Source: Microlunatus panaciterrae (GTDB taxonomy: Bacteria > Actinomycetota > Actinomycetes > Propionibacteriales > Propionibacteriaceae). From it: a stretch of 64,000 nucleotides of DNA. Positions 8,018 to 16,531 of this stretch are shown here, piece after piece. Made by a program: the position numbers and the translations under genes. How positions within the stretch are numbered: position 1 is the stretch's first letter; every line of letters starts with the position of its first letter. The DNA is taken from positions 1,550,001 to 1,614,000 of the forward strand of contig NZ_JAFBCF010000001.1 in the NCBI RefSeq assembly GCF_016907535.1, given 5' to 3'. Below the pieces are notes generated by a model, which did not search any database, was not told where the DNA came from, and was given only the letters and a program-made list of their open reading frames with translations.

Positions 8018-9613
8018 TCACCGATCTCTTCCCACTTTCACTCGCGGAGGAGCGAGAAACCTGGCCCACTTCGATCTCCTGACAAATAGGGTCGCCTCTT
8101 CAATGACATCGCGCGCAACGAGTCGAACCAGAATCAGATGCACCGAAAAGACGACGACTCCGACAAGAGCCACGCCACCCATCGGCGGCAGTGCGGCGGT
8201 CAGAGACACCATGCCCCACCCGGAGGCACCCGTCACCCCGAGGGCAAGACACAAGAAGATGAACGGACGGGTGACGGTCCGTAAGTGGGTTTGTAGAAGA
8301 CGTGCGACGAGGAACCAACGGGCACTGGTAGCAGCAAAGGCGACGGCGAGGAAGGCCCACGCAACCGGCAGCAGCCCCCAGTGGACTGCAATGGCTGTGG
8401 CACTCACGGTGACGGCATCGATGATCACGGCATAGACGAACCAGACTCCGGGCTTGCCCGTCCCATAAAACAAGCCGTGATCAAGTGACGCACCTACGGT
8501 CAGCGTTCCCGCGAGAGCAAGGATCTGCGCCAGCTGAGAGCTGAGCGACCACCCATCACCGAAGACGATCGGGACGATGAGTGGCGCTGCCACTGCTACC
8601 ATGATCAGCGGCAGCGACAGCGCAGTGTACGTGACCCTTGAGGCTCGCAGATACGCACTAGTCAGGCGGGCGCGTGAGTCGCGGATCTTCGCGAACGCGA
8701 CCGTACTGACTGGAATGAGGGCACCACCAGTCAGCTCCTGAACGATGAGCACCAGCCGCTGAGCGATGCTCAAGTAGCCAAGCGCGGCCATTCCGAGAGA
8801 GGCTGAAACAATCGCCGCCTCAGCCCAAGCGCGGAGCACAGCCACGAACTCCACGCCCAGCACCTGACCACCGTATCGGGCCATCGTTATGAAGTCTCCG
8901 CGTGAGAAGACGAAACTCGGTCGCCACTTGGCCGCGATCCAAGCCAGGACGGACCCGACCAATCCGGACGCCAACGTCTGGCCAACCAGGGCCCAGGCCC
9001 CGAGCCCGGCGACGGCCATAATGATGGCGGCAACTTGGCCAATAACGGCCGAGATTGTCCCCTGACTAGCGATCGTCGCAAATCGCATCGACCTTCGCAG
9101 TAGCGCGTTCGGCACTGACGACAGCGCGGTGATCAGCATGCTCAAGGCAAGAACTTGCAGGATCGGCACCGTTTGAGAGCCGCGATAGACGAGGCCGAAA
9201 AGTGGGGCGATCAAGACAAGTGCTCCACCCAGGCCAAATCCGGCGACCGTCGAAAACCAGAAGCCTGTGCTGAGCAGACGTTGGTCTGCTCGGTCGGCCT
9301 GAACGATGTAGGCAGCGAAGCCGAAATCTGCGAGCAGGTAGAAGAAGGGCAACACCGTAGTCGCCGCGGCGACCGCACCGAAGTCTTCTGGGCTCAACAG
9401 TCGCGTGAGGATCGCGATAGTGACGAACCCCAAGAGTCGCGTCGCCCACTTCTGGATCGTGAGCCAGACCACCCCTGAAGCGGCCTGCTGGCTGACCGTC
9501 GCTCGGGGCGGATCACCTTGTCTAGCCAAGTCCTCATCGACTCCCACACCGTCGGCAGTTCCGCTCAGTGAGTACGAGGTTCCATCGTTCACGTCCGGCG
9601 CCGCCCCGCTCAT
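8018..9613 (-). CDS. Wzx-type oligosaccharide flippase (MOP superfamily)
   Basis: 531 residues with about twelve to fourteen hydrophobic helices. After a polar N-terminus of about 40 residues comes ASGVVWLTIQKWATRLLGFV and ILTRLLSPEDFGAVAA, the usual opening of PST/Wzx exporters (R-L-L-x-P-x-D-F/Y-G). It should move undecaprenyl-pyrophosphate-linked repeat units across the membrane. Its ATG at 9613 overlaps the stop of the upstream glycosyltransferase (ATGA), so it is coupled to it. A second Wzx sits at 33332-34789, which is one reason to think the window encodes more than one polymer. Confidence 0.9.
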   Translation of the reverse strand: MSGAAPDVNDGTSYSLSGTADGVGVDEDLARQGDPPRATVSQQAASGVVWLTIQKWATRLLGFVTIAILTRLLSPEDFGAVAAATTVLPFFYLLADFGFAAYIVQADRADQRLLSTGFWFSTVAGFGLGGALVLIAPLFGLVYRGSQTVPILQVLALSMLITALSSVPNALLRRSMRFATIASQGTISAVIGQVAAIIMAVAGLGAWALVGQTLASGLVGSVLAWIAAKWRPSFVFSRGDFITMARYGGQVLGVEFVAVLRAWAEAAIVSASLGMAALGYLSIAQRLVLIVQELTGGALIPVSTVAFAKIRDSRARLTSAYLRASRVTYTALSLPLIMVAVAAPLIVPIVFGDGWSLSSQLAQILALAGTLTVGASLDHGLFYGTGKPGVWFVYAVIIDAVTVSATAIAVHWGLLPVAWAFLAVAFAATSARWFLVARLLQTHLRTVTRPFIFLCLALGVTGASGWGMVSLTAALPPMGGVALVGVVVFSVHLILVRLVARDVIEEATLFVRRSKWARFLAPPRVKVGRDR

Positions 9614-11040
9614 GTCCGCACCGGCCTCGACCCGGCAACCTGCCTCAAGAGCCGGGCATGCGCCTCAACCATCACGTCCGAACTCAGCCAGGAACTGACG
9701 CTCGCCGACATAGCGACACGACGAGCTCGCCAATCATCGATCTCCCGACATATGTCGAGCACCGCCTGTTCGATCTGTGGCTGATTCGTCTGACTCGCTG
9801 CGCGACGCCGGGCGCGCCGGATGTCCGCGAGGGTGATGCTCTCCGCTGGGGCTGCCGGATTCTCACATAAGCGGCCTCGTTCCCCACTCACCCCGACCAG
9901 CTCAACGGCGCCTCCGACATCGGAAAGGATCAACGGAAGACCCGCCATCGCGGCCTCGGTTGCGGCCACCGGCCAGCCTTCGAAGAACGAGTCGAGAATG
10001 AAGGCGTCTGAAGCTGCCAAGATGGCCCGAGACGCCCCGAGGCCCATCAGATGGATGCGGCTTGCTGCAGGGTGGGAGCATCGGATGGAGTTGGCAAGAG
10101 CATGCTCAAGCCAATCCTCGATAGGCCCCGCGACGACCAGGTGAATGTCGTCGCGAACCTCGGCAGCACGAAGAAACGATGCGACCAAGCCCGGGATGTT
10201 CTTCTGCAAGTCATACCTCGCCAAGCAGACGAACACGATAGCGCCGCTGAGTTCAAGTTTAAGCACGGAGGCGAGCTTGGCCCGTGCTAGGTCTCTCTCT
10301 GCTGGATCGAGAGGGGCAAGCTTGACGCCGTTCGGAATCACGACGATGGGTGCGCCCGCGGGGCGAGGCATGTTGCGCGTGTGGAAGCTACGAACCTTCT
10401 GACTCACCGCGATGGTCACGGTAGCCATGTCGGTGAGCCACGCTTCGCGCTCCCAGCCATCTGCAGAAAGGTTGATGTCGGTGCTGTGGATCACCGGCAC
10501 AACCCGAAGGCCTCGACCGATGCACTCTTCAATGAGGTGGTCAGGGGCATTGTGGAGCTGAGCCAGAGCATTCTCGGGCAGTCCAGCGATGAAGTCTCTG
10601 GCCGTCTCGCGATCCGGTGCCTGGACGACCTCGATCTTGTCACGGCGTAGGCTATCGGCTGTCATGCCTCCAGCCTCGCAAAGCACGACGGTCCGTACTC
10701 CATGCTGAGGGAGTTCTCGGGCCAATGTCGCCACCACGGTCTCGACGCCTCCCGTGCCCAGCGTGCGTGTGACCAGCAGGACCAGGTCTTGTTGGCTGTC
10801 CAATGCGCTGGCCGAAGACGTTACGGACTCTCGGCTTGTCGTAACGTCATCCTGCAGACTGGCGAGCGGTGTCGACAGAATACGGTTGCGCAGCGAGCGG
10901 CCCACCCCGAAACGAAGTGGATCCGGGCCTGCATCGACGACTGCAGTCACCCGCCCAAGGACGACAGCCTGCACCTTAAAGGCGAGGCGGCGCAGGCGCA
11001 GGGCCACCGCACCACCCCAAATGGTCACTTGAGAAGTCAT
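9610..11040 (-). CDS. Glycosyltransferase family 4 with N-terminal extension
   Basis: 476 residues, about 80 longer than most GT4 enzymes because of an N-terminal extension. The GT-B fold begins near residue 83 (QDLVLLVTRTLGTGGVETVV, with the glycine-rich loop G-T-G-G-V-E). The donor domain has IVFVCLARYDLQKNIPGLVA near 265-285 and SFFEGWPVAATEAAMAGLPL near 350-370, containing the E-x7-E element. ATG start at 11040 overlaps the stop of the preceding GT4 gene, and its own stop overlaps the flippase start, so three genes are translationally chained. Acts at the cytoplasmic membrane in repeat-unit assembly; sugar unknown. Confidence 0.85.
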   Translation of the reverse strand: MTSQVTIWGGAVALRLRRLAFKVQAVVLGRVTAVVDAGPDPLRFGVGRSLRNRILSTPLASLQDDVTTSRESVTSSASALDSQQDLVLLVTRTLGTGGVETVVATLARELPQHGVRTVVLCEAGGMTADSLRRDKIEVVQAPDRETARDFIAGLPENALAQLHNAPDHLIEECIGRGLRVVPVIHSTDINLSADGWEREAWLTDMATVTIAVSQKVRSFHTRNMPRPAGAPIVVIPNGVKLAPLDPAERDLARAKLASVLKLELSGAIVFVCLARYDLQKNIPGLVASFLRAAEVRDDIHLVVAGPIEDWLEHALANSIRCSHPAASRIHLMGLGASRAILAASDAFILDSFFEGWPVAATEAAMAGLPLILSDVGGAVELVGVSGERGRLCENPAAPAESITLADIRRARRRAASQTNQPQIEQAVLDICREIDDWRARRVAMSASVSSWLSSDVMVEAHARLLRQVAGSRPVRT

Positions 11041-12272
11041 GCCTCCCCCGCTGGGCAGCGTCGATATCGCGCCGGATCCATCCGCCGACGCATCGAATCC
11101 GCCAGTTCTGGCACCTCGCGGTGGACGTCCCGCAACCAGGCAAGACGACCATACCGTTTGAACGACTGCTCGTAGACCGACGCCAACTGCCTCGACATGG
11201 CGTCCAGATTGAAACTCTTCACGGCGAATTCGCGACCGAAACGCCCCAGTTCTTCACGTTGCTCCGGGGAGTCGATCAGGTCCTTGAGCAGGTCAGCCAG
11301 ATTCTCTGGTGCATCCAATTGAGGTTCTGCACTCCAGAAACTTCTCCGGAAAAGACTCTTCGATGACTCGGGGCAAAAGAGCTCAGACGTACCCCACTCG
11401 CCCTGAACAACGAGCGGACGACCGAATGCGAGCGATCGTGCCCCGGAACCGCCCATTCCCAGCAGGATGTCCGCGCCTGCGTAGGCAGGTCCGGGATCTG
11501 CCATTGCGCCATGGAAATGCACGAGCGTCTTCGCAGCACTTCGATTGACGCGGCGACCCAGCTCGATCAGGCGGGCCTCCTCTGTGCCCGTTCCGACGAC
11601 CACCAGGGTCGCGTCATAGTCCGCGAGGTAGGTCATCGCACGAATCGCGGTCTCAACCGGGTACGCCTTCATCCACTTGTCAAGCCGCGAGACGATCACG
11701 ATGAGGTGCTTCCCTAGGTGATTGAGCCCCGACCTGAACTGCTCGGCAAGGTCACCGTTCGGAGCGTCAGAGGCAACGTCGACTGGCGGGCTGATCAGCG
11801 TCGTCGGGCCTGGCCGATTCCTCAACTCCTCCTGCAGATACCCGGTACCGATGATCAACGACGTGTGTTGATAGGTATCGGGCTCGACAAACATTTCATA
11901 AACTGTGTGGATAAACGGTCTGCGTCCCCAGCGACAGGGGCCCCAGAAGGCAGTTCGAGGCTCCGCGTCGGCTCCGTATACGTGGATGATGTCCGCGGCT
12001 ATGGATCGAGCGCGTTGCTCTAGCTCCTCTGCTCCCTTGATCAGGACTCCCCGAGCCCGTTGGTAAGTCTCGATCTTTACCCCTCGCGCTGAAGCGACAT
12101 CAAGCAGGCTGGGGCCGCCTGGGGGCAGAGTGTCCACCGGCCCGAAAAGGACGCTGCGATACCCGTAATCCTCAACTGCCATCGCAAAATCGACGGCGTT
12201 GATCTGTGTCCCGCCTAACGCGAGACTGCTCAGTTGGACGAGGACGGTCTTGGCCAAAGACATGTCAAGCAC
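11037..12272 (-). CDS. Glycosyltransferase family 4-like
   Basis: 411 residues. The N-terminus TVLVQLSSLALGGTQINAVD has the G-G-T-Q-x-N form of GT4 acceptor domains; KHLIVIVSRLDKWMKAYPVE near residue 185 and the segment YAGADILLGMGGSGARSLAF near 265-285 form the donor site, but the classic E-x7-E pair is replaced by small residues (G-M-G-G-S-G-A-R-S), as in some distant GT4 members. The start is GTG at 12272, placed directly after the aminotransferase stop (TGAGTG); ATG at 12263 is an alternative. It is coupled to the next GT4 by an ATGA overlap. Confidence 0.78.
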   Translation of the reverse strand: MLDMSLAKTVLVQLSSLALGGTQINAVDFAMAVEDYGYRSVLFGPVDTLPPGGPSLLDVASARGVKIETYQRARGVLIKGAEELEQRARSIAADIIHVYGADAEPRTAFWGPCRWGRRPFIHTVYEMFVEPDTYQHTSLIIGTGYLQEELRNRPGPTTLISPPVDVASDAPNGDLAEQFRSGLNHLGKHLIVIVSRLDKWMKAYPVETAIRAMTYLADYDATLVVVGTGTEEARLIELGRRVNRSAAKTLVHFHGAMADPGPAYAGADILLGMGGSGARSLAFGRPLVVQGEWGTSELFCPESSKSLFRRSFWSAEPQLDAPENLADLLKDLIDSPEQREELGRFGREFAVKSFNLDAMSRQLASVYEQSFKRYGRLAWLRDVHREVPELADSMRRRMDPARYRRCPAGEA

Positions 12273-13397
12273 TCATTCGCAGACGCCGTCGTGGAAGCCC
12301 AGCGCGGGTGTCAGCGCTCGGACGACCTGCTCCTGTTGTGATTGCGAGATGTGAGGGAACAGCGGCAATGAAAGTATCTGCCTGGCCGCCCGCTCTGCGA
12401 TGGGGAAGGATCCTTCGCCAAGCCCCATTGCGGCGTAGGCCTGAGTCAGGTGCAGCGGATGCGGATAATGGATCCCGGCTCCGATGCCAGCGTTGTGCAG
12501 CTCGGCGAGGAGGCGATCACGTTCCTCTACACGGACAACGTACAGATGCCAGACATCGAGGTTTCCGGGCATCGACTTGGGCAACCGAACGCCGGCAACC
12601 TCTGACAGCAGATCGCCATAGCGAGCGGCGGCGACCCGCCGGGCCTCGTTCCAACGAGCAAGCCGCTTGAGCTTGGCGTTCAGCACTACAGCCTGGATGG
12701 TGTCCAGGCGGGAGTTCATCCCCACAACCTCATGGACGTACTTCTTGCTCGATCCGTGCGCAGCGATCAGCCGGACACGCTCCGCGATTTCCGCGTCCTG
12801 GGTGGTTACAGCGCCGGCATCGCCGGCGGCACCGAGATTCTTGCCCGGATAGAAGCTGGTTCCTGCGGCTCTGCCCAAGCCTCCCGCATACCGCCCGAAC
12901 CGTGTCGCTCCCTGGGACTGAGCGGCGTCTTCGACGATGGCCGCACCGACGGACTCGGCGATCTCGGTGAGCTGCTCCACTGGTGCCACCTGCCCGAAGA
13001 GGTGGACCGGAACGATGGCCTGCGTCCGACTGTTGACCGCCTCGGCGACCCGGGCCGGATCGATCAGCAGGTATTCGTCGTCGACGTCGACTAGCACGGG
13101 GGTTGCGCCGATCCTCGACACCGCCTCGGCGGTGGCGATGAACGTGTTGGCTGGGAGCACAACTTCGCCTCCTGCCGTGACGCCGACAGCACGCAGCGCG
13201 AGTTCCAAGGCGTCTGTCCCGTTGGCAACCCCGACACAGTAGGCGGCCTCCGTCTGCTCCGCGTAACCGTTCTCGAACTCGGCGACCGGTTTGCCGCCGA
13301 TGAAGGCGGTGTCGGCGAACACCTCGGCCAGGCCCTCCTGGACTTCAGCGTCGATCTCTCGCATCTGCGCTGCGAGGTCCACCAATGGAATGTTCAC
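12273..13397 (-). CDS. DegT/DnrJ/EryC1/StrS sugar aminotransferase (WbpE/FdtB-like)
   Basis: 374 residues, full family length. The opening IPLVDLAAQMREIDAEVQEG and the FIGGKPVAEFENGYAEQT segment are those of nucleotide-sugar 3- or 4-aminotransferases. ANGTDALELALRAVGV binds PLP phosphate, VEDAAQSQGA holds the Asp and Gln contacting the pyridine ring, and the Schiff-base lysine is in SFYPGKNLGAAGDAGA near residue 185. It transfers an amino group, normally from glutamate, to a keto-sugar nucleotide. Its start is GTG 28 bases after the carrier-protein stop. The WbpE-like look plus the WbpD-like acetyltransferase at 19505 suggest a 3-amino sugar, but the 3-oxidase that would be needed is not in the window. 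It could instead act on a product of the adjacent carrier-protein module. Confidence 0.88.
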   Translation of the reverse strand: MNIPLVDLAAQMREIDAEVQEGLAEVFADTAFIGGKPVAEFENGYAEQTEAAYCVGVANGTDALELALRAVGVTAGGEVVLPANTFIATAEAVSRIGATPVLVDVDDEYLLIDPARVAEAVNSRTQAIVPVHLFGQVAPVEQLTEIAESVGAAIVEDAAQSQGATRFGRYAGGLGRAAGTSFYPGKNLGAAGDAGAVTTQDAEIAERVRLIAAHGSSKKYVHEVVGMNSRLDTIQAVVLNAKLKRLARWNEARRVAAARYGDLLSEVAGVRLPKSMPGNLDVWHLYVVRVEERDRLLAELHNAGIGAGIHYPHPLHLTQAYAAMGLGEGSFPIAERAARQILSLPLFPHISQSQQEQVVRALTPALGFHDGVCE

Positions 13398-13425
13398 GTC
13401 ATGACTACTTTCTCTTCGTCGTGGC

Positions 13426-13695
13426 TCATGATTCGCTGTCGACCTTGGTGTCTACGAACGCCGTCAGCGAACCAACCGTCTCGAAGATGTCTCCGGTGAA
13501 CTCGGCATCGTCGACCACGATGCCGAAGCGGTCTTCCAGGCCCGACACGAGATCGAGCAGCGCAAGGGAGTCGAGTTCCGGCATGCTGCCGAAGAGAGGC
13601 GTCGACTCATCCACAGTGCCGATCCGGTCCTCGATTCCTAGCGTCTCGGCAAGGACGGCCTTAACACCTTCGAGGCTTTCGGTGGTCACAGTCAT
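13426..13695 (-). CDS. Acyl carrier protein
   Basis: 89 residues from ATG at 13695, which has an AAGGA ribosome site six bases upstream; an ATG six codons earlier is less likely. It has the four-helix carrier-protein pattern (VKAVLAETLGIED, LLDLVSGLEDRFGIVV, VGSLTAFVDTKV) with the phosphopantetheine attachment serine in MPELDSLALLDLV near residue 44, where DSL is the usual motif. It lies 24 bases after the decarboxylase and 28 before the aminotransferase. A stand-alone carrier between an AMP-ligase and a LysA-fold decarboxylase points to a carrier-bound amino acid, as in butirosin (BtrI) and vicenistatin (VinL) pathways. It needs a phosphopantetheinyl transferase from elsewhere. Confidence 0.9.
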   Translation of the reverse strand: MTVTTESLEGVKAVLAETLGIEDRIGTVDESTPLFGSMPELDSLALLDLVSGLEDRFGIVVDDAEFTGDIFETVGSLTAFVDTKVDSES

Positions 13696-13719
13696 GATGT
13701 TCCTTCCATTCATTTCCAG

Positions 13720-14940
13720 CTAGACAAGTACTTCTGCGGGAGCCGGGTGCCCGAGAAAGGCGGTAGGGCTCGCGGTCAGGCCGTAGGCGCCGGCCTGGAA
13801 GATGACGACCAGATCCCCGATCTCGGCCGGCGGCAGACGGACGCCGCTGCCGAGCAGGTCGAGGGGGGTGCACAGGCACCCGACCACCGTTTGCTTCGCG
13901 TCGGCTGGCTCATCGATCCGATTACCTATCGCCAACGGGTAGTTGCGACGGATCACCTGACCGAAGTTTCCCGATGCGGCAAGCTGGTGATGCAGCCCTC
14001 CATCGACGATCACGTACTCCTCACCGCGGGACGTCTTCCTGTCCACGACCCGGGTCACATACACACCGCACTCACCGACGATGTAGCGGCCCAGCTCGAT
14101 CACGGTCCGGGCTTCCGGCAGTTCTGTCGCAATCACGCCATCCACCAGAAAAGCAAGGTTGGCACCGATCGCACCCAGATCGAGAGGTTGGTCTTTCTCG
14201 AAGTACGGGATACCGAAGCCGCCGCCCAGGTTGACGTAGCGCACCGGCCAGGGCGACTTGTCGGCAAGCGAAAGGATGAGGTCCACCGTCTTGCGTTGCG
14301 CGGCGACGAGGATCTCGGCACTCAAGTTCTGCGAGCCAGCGAACACGTGGAATCCGAGCATGTCGACATCCGCGGCCGCCAGGTTGGCCATTAGGTCGGG
14401 CACCTGTTCCGCGTCGATCCCGAACTGCTGTGGTCCCCCGCCCATCCGCATTCCTGATCCCTTCACCCGGAAGTCAGGGTTCACCCGGATCGCCGCTCGT
14501 GGTCTGAGCCCAAGATGATCTCCCGCCTCGACGACGCGACGGGCTTCGTTCTCCGACTCCATCTCGATGGTCACGCCGGCGGCGACGGCTTGGCGGATCT
14601 CAGGCACCGTCTTGCCCGGTCCGGCGAAGCTGACGTGGGATGCGGGCATGGGCGTGTCCAGCGCCACCTGCAGTTCCCCGGCGGATGCCACATCGATCGA
14701 GTCGACCAAACCGGCCAGGTGCTGGACAACGGCCGGCATGGGGTTGGCCTTCATGGCATAACTGAGGTTCAGCCGCTCCGGCAGCGTCGACCTCAGCAGG
14801 CCGATCCGCTCAGTCAACAAGCCGCGATCGTAGGCAAAGAAGGGTGTCGAGCCGACTCTTGCCGCTAGACGACTGATGGGCTGGCCACCGAGAGCGAGCT
14901 GTCCGTCGACTGTACCGAAGGCGGCAATGACGGCGCTCAC
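13720..14940 (-). CDS. Fold-type III PLP-dependent decarboxylase (LysA/BtrK/VinO-like; exosortase-A-associated type)
   Basis: 406 residues. The PLP lysine is in LSYAMKANPMPAVVQHL near residue 63; FHVFAGSQN, YVNLGGGFGIPYFE, ELGRYIVGECGVYV, the catalytic cysteine in VVGCLCTPLDLLGSG near 345, and GAYGLTASPTAFLGHPAPAE at the C-terminus follow the order of diaminopimelate/ornithine decarboxylases. The family also includes BtrK and VinO, which decarboxylate amino acids bound to a carrier protein, and the decarboxylase of proteobacterial exosortase-A loci. Its GTG start overlaps the stop of the AMP-ligase (GTGA) and the carrier-protein gene follows 24 bases later. So the likely substrate is an aminoacyl-S-carrier, giving a decarboxylated amino-acyl or amine unit. 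A free amino acid substrate cannot be excluded. Confidence 0.88.
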   Translation of the reverse strand: MSAVIAAFGTVDGQLALGGQPISRLAARVGSTPFFAYDRGLLTERIGLLRSTLPERLNLSYAMKANPMPAVVQHLAGLVDSIDVASAGELQVALDTPMPASHVSFAGPGKTVPEIRQAVAAGVTIEMESENEARRVVEAGDHLGLRPRAAIRVNPDFRVKGSGMRMGGGPQQFGIDAEQVPDLMANLAAADVDMLGFHVFAGSQNLSAEILVAAQRKTVDLILSLADKSPWPVRYVNLGGGFGIPYFEKDQPLDLGAIGANLAFLVDGVIATELPEARTVIELGRYIVGECGVYVTRVVDRKTSRGEEYVIVDGGLHHQLAASGNFGQVIRRNYPLAIGNRIDEPADAKQTVVGCLCTPLDLLGSGVRLPPAEIGDLVVIFQAGAYGLTASPTAFLGHPAPAEVLV

Positions 14941-16517
14941 GACGTGAGCTCCCGCTTCAAGAGAGCACGGTCGAACTTTCCGTTGGGCGAGCGAGGCAGC
15001 TGCTCGCGCACGACCACCGTGGCAGGGACCATATAGAGAGGCAACGTCCGCTTCATGGCAGCGAGCAGACCGGTGGTATCGAGCTCTGCGCCGCTCGCCG
15101 GCGATGCAACCAACACGATGCGATGCCCCAGTCGCGGATCGTCCAGCCCTAGCGCGACAGCGTCACGCACCATCCCCGTGTCGTAGGCGACCTCTTCGAT
15201 CTCGGTCGGGCTGACCCGATAGCCCGAGGTCTTGATCATTTCGTCCTTGCGACCGACGAAGTACAGAAATCCTTCCTCATCCTCGACCACAGCATCACCG
15301 GACCACACCGCGATTTCGGGCGTGCGCCAGTCGGTCGTCGTGCCGGGAGCCGGCCGGAACCGTTCAGCGGTCCGTTCCGGATTGTTCCAGTAACCCAACG
15401 CCACCAACGGTCCCCGATGAACCAGCTCGCCCTCCTCCCCGGGCTCGCATCGTGATCCATCGGCGCGTGCCACGATGATCTCCGCGTTAGGGATGGCCTT
15501 GCCAATCGAGTCCGGCCGGCGGTCGACCTCCGCAGGATCGAGGAAGGTCGAACGGAAAGCCTCAGTGAGCCCGTACATGAGGTAGGGCTTGGCTGCAGGG
15601 AAGTGACTCCTGAGCCGGTCCAGCGTGGCCTTCGGCATCCGCCCCCCGGTGTTAGCGAAATAGCGCATCGTCTGCGCCACCTCAGCTGGCCAGGCCAGGT
15701 CAGCGATTTGGATCCAGAGTGGCGGCACACACGTCAGCCCCGTCACCTGGTGCTTTGCACACAGGCGCACCACATCGCCCGGCACCAGATAGTTCATCAG
15801 GATCGTGTGCGCGCCCACGCTGAAAGCGGTCGTCAACTGGCTGAACCCGGCGTCGAAGCTCAGGGGCAGCGCTGACAAGATCACGTCCGACTCGGTGTTC
15901 TCCAGATAGGAACTCACGCTCTCGGCACCGACGATCAGGTTCCGATGACTGAGGACGACTCCCTTGGGCTTGCCGGTGCTGCCCGATGTATACAGAATCG
16001 CCGCCATGTCCAGGTCCACGCCGGCGCTGCCGGACGGTTGATCACTGTAGGACGGCTGACACATCTCCGACCAGCCGTGCACGGCATAGTCAGCTGCAAA
16101 CGCTTGACCCATTTCCTCACGAGCATCGACCAAGATCACGTGTTCGAGCGCCGGGCATCCCTTGAGCGAATCGCCCAGCAAGGCCAACCGTTCAGGACTG
16201 GTGACCAGGACACGGACGTCGCAGTCCGCGAGGATGTAGGCCACCTGGGGCGGACGCAGAAGGTGGTTGACCGGCACGAAGACCGCCCCCGCAGCCGAGG
16301 CTCCGAAGATCGCCACCACAGTTTCGATCCGCTTGTCCAGATAGACCGCCACTCGGTCATCGCGCTGCAACCCGATGCCGGTCAAGCCGGCGGCCACGGT
16401 CTTCACCTCGAGCCACAGCTCGTGATAACTACAGGTACGGTCCTTGTAGGTCAGCGCGTTGGCGTTGCCGCGCCGGACCGCCGACTCCTCGAGCAGATGG
16501 TGGAGTTTTGTTCTCAT
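14937..16517 (-). CDS. AMP-forming acyl/aminoacyl ligase (exosortase-A-associated type)
   Basis: 526 residues from ATG at 16517; the frame is open for 52 more codons but that part overlaps the dehydrogenase gene, whereas the ATG leaves a 14-base gap. All core ANL motifs are present: ILYTSGSTGKPKGVVLSH (P-loop, near residue 160), YLMYGLTEAF, WSGDAVVEDEEGFLYFVGRK, DEMIKTSGYRVSPTEIEEV (hinge), and the catalytic lysine in PRSPNGKFDRALLKRE at the end. It adenylates a carboxylate and should load it on the carrier protein at 13426 or on CoA. The overlapping decarboxylase downstream implies a joint pathway. Similar ligase/decarboxylase pairs are known in PEP-CTERM exopolysaccharide loci of Proteobacteria, but no exosortase is seen here. 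Confidence 0.88.
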   Translation of the reverse strand: MRTKLHHLLEESAVRRGNANALTYKDRTCSYHELWLEVKTVAAGLTGIGLQRDDRVAVYLDKRIETVVAIFGASAAGAVFVPVNHLLRPPQVAYILADCDVRVLVTSPERLALLGDSLKGCPALEHVILVDAREEMGQAFAADYAVHGWSEMCQPSYSDQPSGSAGVDLDMAAILYTSGSTGKPKGVVLSHRNLIVGAESVSSYLENTESDVILSALPLSFDAGFSQLTTAFSVGAHTILMNYLVPGDVVRLCAKHQVTGLTCVPPLWIQIADLAWPAEVAQTMRYFANTGGRMPKATLDRLRSHFPAAKPYLMYGLTEAFRSTFLDPAEVDRRPDSIGKAIPNAEIIVARADGSRCEPGEEGELVHRGPLVALGYWNNPERTAERFRPAPGTTTDWRTPEIAVWSGDAVVEDEEGFLYFVGRKDEMIKTSGYRVSPTEIEEVAYDTGMVRDAVALGLDDPRLGHRIVLVASPASGAELDTTGLLAAMKRTLPLYMVPATVVVREQLPRSPNGKFDRALLKRELTS

Positions 16518-16531
16518 TTCATACCCCCTGC

